Below, piece after piece: positions 54,468 to 60,131 of a stretch of DNA of 60,131 bases. The notes below the pieces were generated by a model, which saw nothing but the letters and a program-made list of their open reading frames with translations, did not search any database and was not told where the DNA came from. Source of the DNA: QYOJ01 sp964642545. Lineage in GTDB: Bacteria > Bacteroidota > Bacteroidia > Bacteroidales > FEN-979. A program made the position numbers and the translations under genes. Numbering within the stretch: position 1 is the stretch's first letter; each line of letters opens with the position of its first letter. The stretch is taken from positions 1 through 60,131 of the forward strand of contig CAZXQU010000007.1 of the NCBI GenBank assembly GCA_964642545.1. Direction: 5' to 3'.

Positions 54468-55964
54468 TATTCCCCATGATTCTTCACGGGCAGTTGCCTC
54501 TTGATTCCATTGGGGCACAATGATTTTCAGAAACTCTGATTTTTCAGTTTTGAGCTTATCTATCGGCAAGCCAATGAACTCCTGAGCTTTCGCTTTGGTT
54601 GTGATATCCGGATAGGCAATTTCTCCAATCCCGTGGCCTGCCAGCAAGCGTGCTAACAGAACTCGGGCTTGCTGGGTTTCATCCATCCCCAATCCCACTA
54701 CGCGGGTCATCTCTACCGGCGAGTGGAAGGATGCACCATGACTGGCAGCTGTGAAATCCCAATACCATTGTGCATTTCGGATATGCTGCAACACTGGCTC
54801 CATCTCCTTTTCGGCAATGCCGGCATCCCATGCAGCTTTCGCCTCCACATGCGCCCTCACAAGCTGGCTCTCCAGCTTATCCCTGATCTCCTTCACCTTT
54901 TCCTGGCGTTCATATACATTTTCCCGAAGCACCTCTTCCGACTCCCGGTGGCACACCTGGCAGGTGTTGGAAATATTTTCGAGTGGACTCACCATTTTGT
55001 GGCTGGTGAATTTTTGACCCCCCTCTTTCACGTAAGGCATGTGGCAATCGGCACAGGCCAATCCACGTTCGGCATGGATCCCTGTCATGAAGATCTCATA
55101 ATCGGGATGCTGTGCTTTCAGGATCGGAGCTTTGCTCAACTGATGGGTAAAATCGGCAAAACCGGTTTCATTGTAATAGGCAAGCATCGCTTCCGGTGTC
55201 GTTCCATCCCTCCATGGGAAGGTGAGGTACTGGACATCAGGGGCATCCGGCCGGTGCTTGTCGAAGTAGTATTCAACATGGCACTGAGCGCAAACAAGTG
55301 ACCGCATCTCCTGGTGCGTTGCTTTGGAGATATCCCGTCCCATCGAGGTAAACGCTTCTGTCAGCGCTGGCCGGGTGATCCTCAGATCCATGGTTTTCGG
55401 ATCATGACAGTCGGCGCAACCGATATAATTCACCACCTCTGGACCTCTGGAGGCCCATTTCCCCTTGTAAAATGCAGCAGGGCCCATCTCCTCCATCAAT
55501 CGGGGAACATCCGGACTTTTACAGGTCCAGCAGGTGTTTGGCATAGGACCGTCGTTGGGCTTCATCGGCCCTCCTGTACGTAAGGTGTTTCGGATATCGG
55601 TGATGGCATAGAAATGACCACGTGGCGCCATATAATCTTTTGAAAATCCATACCCGGCCAAGAGGACGACTAACCGGGGGTTCTCGGCAAGCATATCCAT
55701 AGGCGCATTGCCGAGGAACTTGCTGCGAAACGTCGTATCGGAGGTCTGGAGGTAACTCTGGTACTCCCTTGGAAAATTCTCACCCCATAATACATTTCGG
55801 GGCTCATATTCGCTGAGCTTGACCTTTGGCTTATAAACATATTCGTTTTCAGCCTTGCGTTCGGTGATCGAAGAGGCAAGCAATCCAAGCAGAAATACAA
55901 GGATCATGGTTCCGAAGAATAGCGCCCAGTTAATCCAGGCTGCACGTTTGCGTTGTTGTTCCAT
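54462..55964 (-). CDS. nrfA: Cytochrome c nitrite reductase, catalytic subunit
   Basis: Periplasmic pentahaem enzyme reducing nitrite to ammonium with six electrons. 500 residues with an N-terminal membrane anchor (about 12-32). The catalytic haem has the diagnostic CxxCK motif (Cys145-Lys149), and four CxxCH sites follow at 183-187, 225-229, 304-308 and 335-339. The EYYF tyrosine (232/233) and His297 (GIHAERG) match known active-site residues. Immediately preceded by nrfH (12-bp gap). Last gene of the run starting with the cupin gene. Confidence 0.96.
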   Translation of the reverse strand: MEQQRKRAAWINWALFFGTMILVFLLGLLASSITERKAENEYVYKPKVKLSEYEPRNVLWGENFPREYQSYLQTSDTTFRSKFLGNAPMDMLAENPRLVVLLAGYGFSKDYMAPRGHFYAITDIRNTLRTGGPMKPNDGPMPNTCWTCKSPDVPRLMEEMGPAAFYKGKWASRGPEVVNYIGCADCHDPKTMDLRITRPALTEAFTSMGRDISKATHQEMRSLVCAQCHVEYYFDKHRPDAPDVQYLTFPWRDGTTPEAMLAYYNETGFADFTHQLSKAPILKAQHPDYEIFMTGIHAERGLACADCHMPYVKEGGQKFTSHKMVSPLENISNTCQVCHRESEEVLRENVYERQEKVKEIRDKLESQLVRAHVEAKAAWDAGIAEKEMEPVLQHIRNAQWYWDFTAASHGASFHSPVEMTRVVGLGMDETQQARVLLARLLAGHGIGEIAYPDITTKAKAQEFIGLPIDKLKTEKSEFLKIIVPQWNQEATAREESWGIL

Positions 55965-55976
55965 ATTTATTAAATT

Positions 55977-56549
55977 TTATTCTTCCTCCTCCCGCTCTGT
56001 CCGGCTCTCCAACGATGTATTTACAAGGGCATTGGGGGTAGATGAAATGCTGTTGACCCGGCTATGCGGGGTTTCCCGGTGGCACTCAAGGCAGTGCCTC
56101 TCTTTCAGTGTATTGTCAAAATTCGGCTGTACCGCCATCAGGTATTCCATCCCAACAACCCGCTCGTGGCATCGTATGCAGTTTTCCTGTACGACCTGTT
56201 TCCCAGCATCCAGGATATAGATCGACTGGGATTCGGAACGCATCGTGAAAATGGTAGCATGCCTCAATCCATCTTTCATTTTAAAGAGGTACTTGTTGAG
56301 GAAATTGTCGTGTGGCACATGACAATCATTGCAGGTGGCAATAGTACGATGGGAACTATGCGCCCAATCGTTGAACTGTGGATTCATCACATGACAGTTG
56401 ATGCATGTTTCAGGATTGTCGGAGAGATAGGAAGGGGCTTTGGATATGTAAAAAGCATAGGCGCCCAATCCGATAAAAATCCCCATCAACACTGATACAG
56501 TAGGTTTCCAGATATCGGGAGGAATTAGCCAGTGAAACAGCCTTTTCAT
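55977..56549 (-). CDS. nrfH: Cytochrome c nitrite reductase, quinol-oxidising subunit
   Basis: Membrane-anchored tetrahaem cytochrome of the NapC/NirT family that passes electrons from menaquinol to NrfA. 190 residues with one N-terminal helix (about 17-35) and four CxxCH motifs: CINCHVM (Met as likely distal ligand of haem 1), CNDCH, CIRCH and CLECH. The pairing with nrfA is diagnostic for the NrfHA type rather than the NrfBCD type. Confidence 0.95.
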   Translation of the reverse strand: MKRLFHWLIPPDIWKPTVSVLMGIFIGLGAYAFYISKAPSYLSDNPETCINCHVMNPQFNDWAHSSHRTIATCNDCHVPHDNFLNKYLFKMKDGLRHATIFTMRSESQSIYILDAGKQVVQENCIRCHERVVGMEYLMAVQPNFDNTLKERHCLECHRETPHSRVNSISSTPNALVNTSLESRTEREEEE

Positions 56550-56569
56550 CAGAGTTTATAATGGGAGTT

Positions 56570-58141
56570 TTATTGTGATTCGGTTAACAAAGATAATTTA
56601 TTTTTCCTTCTCCTCACCACCCACCAGGCCAGGAAACCAATGATAGAGATCTCGAGTGCAAACAATCCAACGACCGGAACCACCAGGATGTAAAAATCTC
56701 CGATGATCGGTTGAAATATCCTTCCGGTATGGATCTCTAATGCGGTATTCCATAGAGAGATAGGGGAAGCTTGTTTTACCTCCTCCGGCATCGACGGGAA
56801 CCATTTGCCTCCCTTCAGGGAGATTGCGCCACCCATGAAGTCGAAGAGAACCTCCCGGGATACGCGATCCGCGATGTACCCCGCCACAGACAATGCCCCA
56901 AATGGAGGACCTGTTGTCGCGGTTTGCTGATATAGCATCTTGGTAAAGTAATCCCAAACCATTCCTGTCTCAGGCTCCCAACGGAAAAGTCCGCTGAACG
57001 AACCCACCAGGTATCCGGTTGAATCAAGTTTCTGAAAGACATTGATCCCCATCACACTGATAGGGGGCTGTCCAGGGAAGGGCTTCGGCCTGCTACTAAA
57101 TTGTTTATCCGTATGGTAGATCCCTTCGGAAGTGCCAACCAGCCATCGGTGGTTTTCCGGAGCGTACAAAAGATCCCTGAACCGGTCGAACCAGGGATTG
57201 GGACTGTCAAGTTTCGAATATGGGATTCGGGCAACCCGGGAGTTGGCGATAGGGATCAACAACGGGGGGCGAAGAAACATGCCGGTGAGTGTAGTGAGGA
57301 TCAGGATCAAAATGGTCCATGACCCCACACTATTGTGCCAGCGAAGTGAATTCCTGTTGAATCGTTTCAGTCGGCTTTTCCGGAAGTCGTCTTTCAGTTT
57401 GTTTAACCGGTAGGGAACAAAAAAGTAGATCAATCCGGTTACACAAAGGATGATGAAAACGATCCCGATGGCATCAACAATCAGCTTCCCGATCGTACCA
57501 TAAATCTCACCGCTGTGAATCACCCAGAGAGTTTTAAAGAGACCCACTTTCCCATCCTCATCCGCCGCCATGAGCACCGGGATAATGGAAAAATTTTTGA
57601 GGCCGTGATGACGTGTGGAAACAAGCAGGTTAGACCTTGTCATTACCAACAATGAGTCACCTTTGGAAAGTACTTTTACGATCCGCTCTTCAACAACAGG
57701 CAGAGGAATTTTTTTCCAATATTGCTGCACAGTGTCAAACCGGTACAGGCCAAATAAAGTCGCAGCATGGATTCCTGTAATCCTATCGACACAGATAGCT
57801 GAAATTTTTCTGTTGTCAATGCCTTCCGGGAAGCCGTTGTTGAAATCAGTAAATGAAGTAAATGTGGTATCGGTAATCCAGATGCCAATATTACCGTATA
57901 CCAGGATCTTATCTCTCTCCCATGGCATGGCTCCCCGCACTGCAGCAAGGTTCCAGTTTTTATAACGATATACAGGCGGCAGCGCCTGCCGGCTTATATC
58001 AATGCTGGAAAGCAGATCCCTGTGGTTAAGGATAATCCCGGAGATGGCAAACAGCAGGATGAAGAGCGTGAAGATCAGGCTCGGCCATTTGTGCCAGGCT
58101 CGCAGCCGTAGAAGCAGTTTCCCGTTTGCTGTTTTCACCAT
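56570..58141 (-). CDS. PepSY-associated transmembrane protein
   Basis: A 523-residue protein from ATG 58141 (a TTG three codons upstream is also open). It starts with LRLRAWHKWPSLIFTLFILLF, the usual PepSY-TM first helix, followed by a large external loop, a helix pair (about residues 220-245 and 275-295), another loop with propeller-like pieces (LYRFDTVQQYW, GLFRWEPETG) and a final helix (about 490-515). Conserved His residues near the helices suggest haem or metal handling. PepSY-TM proteins are linked to iron-siderophore reduction and cytochrome functions, but the role here is unknown. Same strand as nrfHA, 20-bp gap. Confidence 0.75.
   Translation of the reverse strand: MVKTANGKLLLRLRAWHKWPSLIFTLFILLFAISGIILNHRDLLSSIDISRQALPPVYRYKNWNLAAVRGAMPWERDKILVYGNIGIWITDTTFTSFTDFNNGFPEGIDNRKISAICVDRITGIHAATLFGLYRFDTVQQYWKKIPLPVVEERIVKVLSKGDSLLVMTRSNLLVSTRHHGLKNFSIIPVLMAADEDGKVGLFKTLWVIHSGEIYGTIGKLIVDAIGIVFIILCVTGLIYFFVPYRLNKLKDDFRKSRLKRFNRNSLRWHNSVGSWTILILILTTLTGMFLRPPLLIPIANSRVARIPYSKLDSPNPWFDRFRDLLYAPENHRWLVGTSEGIYHTDKQFSSRPKPFPGQPPISVMGINVFQKLDSTGYLVGSFSGLFRWEPETGMVWDYFTKMLYQQTATTGPPFGALSVAGYIADRVSREVLFDFMGGAISLKGGKWFPSMPEEVKQASPISLWNTALEIHTGRIFQPIIGDFYILVVPVVGLFALEISIIGFLAWWVVRRRKNKLSLLTESQ
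56588..56595 (-). promoter_or_regulatory. Possible internal -7 box for nrfHA
   Basis: Minus-strand TATCTTTG lies inside the 3' end of the PepSY gene, 39 bp upstream of the nrfH start. No -33 element is clear, so this is weak. Confidence 0.25.
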
Positions 58142-58150
58142 ACAAGACAA

Positions 58151-58210
58151 GAAGCGAAAAGCGAGAAGCGAGAAGCGAAATTTCGCTACCTCGCTACCTC
58201 ACTACCTCGC
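58151..58210. repeat. Heptad and octad arrays in opposite sense, PepSY/DUF2249 gap
   Basis: Four 7-bp units (GAAGCGA-like; 58151-58178) meet four 8-bp units (TACCTCGC-like; 58179-58210). The junction is the palindrome GCGAAATTTCGC, so the arrays face each other. The octads contain the DUF2249 stop codon and encode its last residues (RGSEVAR). Confidence 0.8.
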
Positions 58211-58458
58211 TTCTTTTTAAAATAGGTATGAAACATTCCCTCCACTTGCTCAGAAAAGCTTTCAAATCCCGCAGCCTCCAGCTTCTCTATCATCGGCATC
58301 GGAGGAAATGGAGTAATGATCTCATAGATTTCTCCGGGATTCAGGGTGGCAGCCTCCTGCAGTACACGTTCCAGGGGGTGTATCCCCTCGGCCAGCAGGG
58401 GGCGGGCATCCAATGATTGTTTGATCCTACTTCTGTCAAGCCATTGTGGTTTGTTCAT
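58186..58458 (-). CDS. DUF2249 domain protein
   Basis: A 90-residue soluble protein of the DUF2249 family: LDARPLLAEGIHPLERVLQEAATLNPGEIYEI followed by the PFPPMPMIEKLEAAGF core, a SirA/TusA-like fold. The fold family includes sulfur carriers, but the catalytic Cys of TusA is absent here. DUF2249 genes are commonly found near denitrification and nitric-oxide genes. The stop codon and the last residues come from an 8-bp array. The start overlaps the DUF438 gene stop by 4 bp. Confidence 0.8.
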   Translation of the reverse strand: MNKPQWLDRSRIKQSLDARPLLAEGIHPLERVLQEAATLNPGEIYEIITPFPPMPMIEKLEAAGFESFSEQVEGMFHTYFKKKRGSEVAR

Positions 58459-59774
58459 TGTTTGTTCTTTGGTTGTATGCTGTTTTCTTGTATTTCAGGC
58501 TCTTCAGGTTTCCCAATATTCTCCGGCATTTCCGCTTTTCCTTCATTCTTGCGGTATGACAGCAGCCTCTGGTCGCCCTGCAGGCCTCTTTTTTCTGTCA
58601 GGTCCTGTGAAACTTCGAGTGTGCCCAGGTACTCTCCTTCGCGGTTCCGCAAAGCAAAATATTCGATATGGATGAATTTTTCCCCCATCTGGATCCAGAA
58701 GGGGGCGCTGTCGGCTTTGCCGCTCTTGAAGTCACTGATGATCTGATCCACGATATGAACACTCGATGGAGGGTGACACATCCTGACATCCCGGCCAAGG
58801 ATAGCGCGGTTCCGGTCAAAAATCCGCTCTTTGCCCTGGGAAAAGTATTTTACTTTATCGTTTCGGTCGACAAAAGTCATGTCGAAAGGAACAGTATTCA
58901 GGAGGGCCAGTAGCTCTTCCGTACTGAAGCGTCCGCTGGGTAAGTGGATATCTCCCTCCACCTCGCTCTCCTCTTTCCGATCCACCATCCCTTCGGGCTT
59001 CCATTCAATCTGAGGATCATATAAGCAATATCCGATTTCGTTGGTCTGCTGATCGATTTCGTACCAATCGGCTTCCGTGAGTTTATCCAGCGTCATGGGA
59101 AAGAGGATCTCCTCCTCCTTCATGATCATATCGGTGATGGCTTTGGCTGCCGGATATAGATTCAGTTCGATCTTGAGTTTCATCTGATCGGCTGAAGTCG
59201 CCGGCAAATCGAGGGAGTGCAGAGCATTTTTCAACAGGTCCCTGGTTTCATCATGCTTTCCCCACATTGCTTTTGGAGGTCCTGTAATTCCATGGTTTTC
59301 CAGAAAAGGAAAGAGGAGGTTTTCTTTTCGGCGATAGTGTTTATCCACATCCATCAAGCTGTTGAAGAGTCCGCGAACTTTATTCACCGTGGCAGTTGAG
59401 CCATGTTGTTCGTATTCCAGTTCAATCACTTCAAAAATGGCCTTCAACTGTTTCACTACCTTTTCCAACTCCCTGTTTTCCTGTTTAAACGTATCCACAG
59501 GATGGCCTGGAGCAACGATCTTCATAGCCGACAAATCGATATGTCCCTCCAACGCCTGGGTATGAATGTCGCAAAGTCGTAGCACCTCCTCTTCGGGAAG
59601 CCCTTCATTGATCAGCTCCTGCTCAACTTCAACCACCACGCCATAAGGAACTTTTGACATCAGTTCAACCAGTCGTGCTTTCACCGCCTCGGGAGCCACA
59701 CCTTCGTGCAGCTGCAGAATCATGTGCTTCAGCAACTCCTTTCGGGATTTTGAGTTATTAATTAGTTCTGACAT
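58455..59774 (-). CDS. DUF438-hemerythrin-PAS protein
   Basis: A 439-residue cytoplasmic protein with three parts: a DUF438 N-terminal domain (about residues 12-90), a hemerythrin-like four-helix domain (about 95-235; HYRRKENLLFPFLE, GKHDETRDLL, MKEEEILFPM) likely binding a di-iron centre, and a PAS domain (about 285-400; FVDRNDKVKYFS, CHPPSSVHIVD). The C-terminal tail is Glu/Pro/Lys-rich and low complexity. Such proteins are proposed to sense or buffer oxygen or nitric oxide. Operon position with DUF2249 and nrfHA supports a nitrosative-stress role (inference). Confidence 0.85.
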   Translation of the reverse strand: MSELINNSKSRKELLKHMILQLHEGVAPEAVKARLVELMSKVPYGVVVEVEQELINEGLPEEEVLRLCDIHTQALEGHIDLSAMKIVAPGHPVDTFKQENRELEKVVKQLKAIFEVIELEYEQHGSTATVNKVRGLFNSLMDVDKHYRRKENLLFPFLENHGITGPPKAMWGKHDETRDLLKNALHSLDLPATSADQMKLKIELNLYPAAKAITDMIMKEEEILFPMTLDKLTEADWYEIDQQTNEIGYCLYDPQIEWKPEGMVDRKEESEVEGDIHLPSGRFSTEELLALLNTVPFDMTFVDRNDKVKYFSQGKERIFDRNRAILGRDVRMCHPPSSVHIVDQIISDFKSGKADSAPFWIQMGEKFIHIEYFALRNREGEYLGTLEVSQDLTEKRGLQGDQRLLSYRKNEGKAEMPENIGKPEEPEIQENSIQPKNKQ

Positions 59775-59776
59775 TC

Positions 59777-60106
59777 CTACCCCTTTATCATTGTTAATAC
59801 CATTTTGAATTTTTCCGTGGCCATGACGCCATGAGGGATACCTGCGGGCATAATGATCGTATCTCCCGTTTTCAGGTGATATGGCTGATCGTTGATTACG
59901 ATCTCGGCCTCTCCTTCGATCACTTGTACCATGGCATCAAACGGAGCCGAGTGGGTGCTGAGACGTTGGCCTTTGTCAAATGCAAACAACGTGACAGTGC
60001 CAACTGGTTTGTCCAAAATCCGCTTGCTTACAATCCCTTCCGGGGAGTATTCAACTTTCTCCGGAAACCGGAATACGTTTGAGTGTTCAAATAATGATTT
60101 TTCCAT
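59777..60106 (-). CDS. Cupin domain protein
   Basis: A 109-residue single-domain cupin. Motif 1 is at THSAPFDAMVQVIEGEAEI and motif 2 at LKTGDTIIMPAGIPHGVMA; the metal-binding His, Glu and His are largely present. Small cupins of this kind are metal-dependent enzymes or ligand sensors, and the ligand is unknown. It is the first gene of the run ending in nrfA (2-bp gap to DUF438). Confidence 0.8.
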   Translation of the reverse strand: MEKSLFEHSNVFRFPEKVEYSPEGIVSKRILDKPVGTVTLFAFDKGQRLSTHSAPFDAMVQVIEGEAEIVINDQPYHLKTGDTIIMPAGIPHGVMATEKFKMVLTMIKG

Positions 60107-60131
60107 TGTTATCTATTTTTAATTCGTAATT
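60107..60131. other. Right-edge upstream region
   Basis: 25 bp upstream of the cupin start. It ends with AATTCGTAATT, which resembles the heptad TTCGTAA seen between atpE and atpB, so another array may begin here. The operon promoter lies beyond the window. Confidence 0.3.

Noticed and set aside
54669..55301. 210-codon plus-strand open frame
   Set aside because: Antisense to nrfA, whose five haem motifs fix the true frame.

Overview
The window looks like a chromosomal segment of a Bacteroidota (Bacteroidetes) bacterium, probably an anaerobic or facultative member of the Bacteroidales/Marinilabiliales side. The evidence is: two secreted proteins with type IX secretion (T9SS) C-terminal tails; several -7 boxes of the Bacteroidetes form TAnnTTTG, four of them with a TTG element 18-20 bp upstream; an 11-subunit complex I lacking NuoEFG; an F-ATPase cluster lacking beta and epsilon; and a PstS-TPR-ExbB transport block. 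I see no rRNA, tRNA, CRISPR array, prophage or insertion sequence. It is core-genome DNA, densely packed, with four convergent gene pairs whose stop codons overlap.

Layout. 1-3.7 kb: PstS-like lipoprotein, TPR protein and ExbB-type proton channel (minus strand). 3.7-14.3 kb: nuoABCDHIJKLMN followed by two small hypothetical genes (minus). 14.4-15.5 kb: DUF3109 Cys-rich protein converging on ferritin. 15.6-20.9 kb: atpB-E-F-H-A-G (minus). 21-25.1 kb: small lipoprotein, then a TolC/HlyD efflux pair coupled to tsaB. 25.2-33.3 kb: Omp28-like T9SS protein, glutaryl-CoA-type dehydrogenase, ispG, T9SS LVIVD-repeat protein, lipid kinase, outer-membrane protein. 33.3-39.6 kb: surface-polysaccharide genes (O-antigen ligase-like, deacetylase, GT2), an omega-amidase-like nitrilase, pgk and GT9. 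39.6-42.7 kb: CvpA, MlaFE-type ABC transporter, two tiny lipoproteins, SprT-like protein. 42.7-50.1 kb: mannose-1-phosphate guanylyltransferase, S9 peptidase, carAB. 50.1-54.1 kb: histidine kinase, hemW, rRNA-type methyltransferase. 54.4-60.1 kb: cupin, DUF438/hemerythrin/PAS, DUF2249, PepSY-TM protein, nrfH, nrfA (minus), a nitrite-ammonification operon.

How it works together: complex I without the NADH module (probably fed by another donor) and NrfHA could build a proton gradient that the F-ATPase uses; the c-subunit has a proton-type ion site. NrfHA would reduce nitrite to ammonium, and the DUF438 and DUF2249 proteins upstream are plausible nitrosative-stress partners.

The most unusual signal is a family of degenerate short tandem arrays, mostly with exact 7-bp or 8-bp periodicity. 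They fill many intergenic gaps, often touching stop or start codons. They also sit in frame inside conserved enzymes: HemW three times, the methyltransferase twice, IspG and TsaB once each. A different hairpin-rich repeat sits in frame inside the GT9 glycosyltransferase. Several arrays hold one 7-bp phase for 84-147 bp while the unit sequence changes. Related hairpins (one 28-bp perfect palindrome, one 20-bp truncated copy and one variant) sit in three gaps in and next to the atp cluster.
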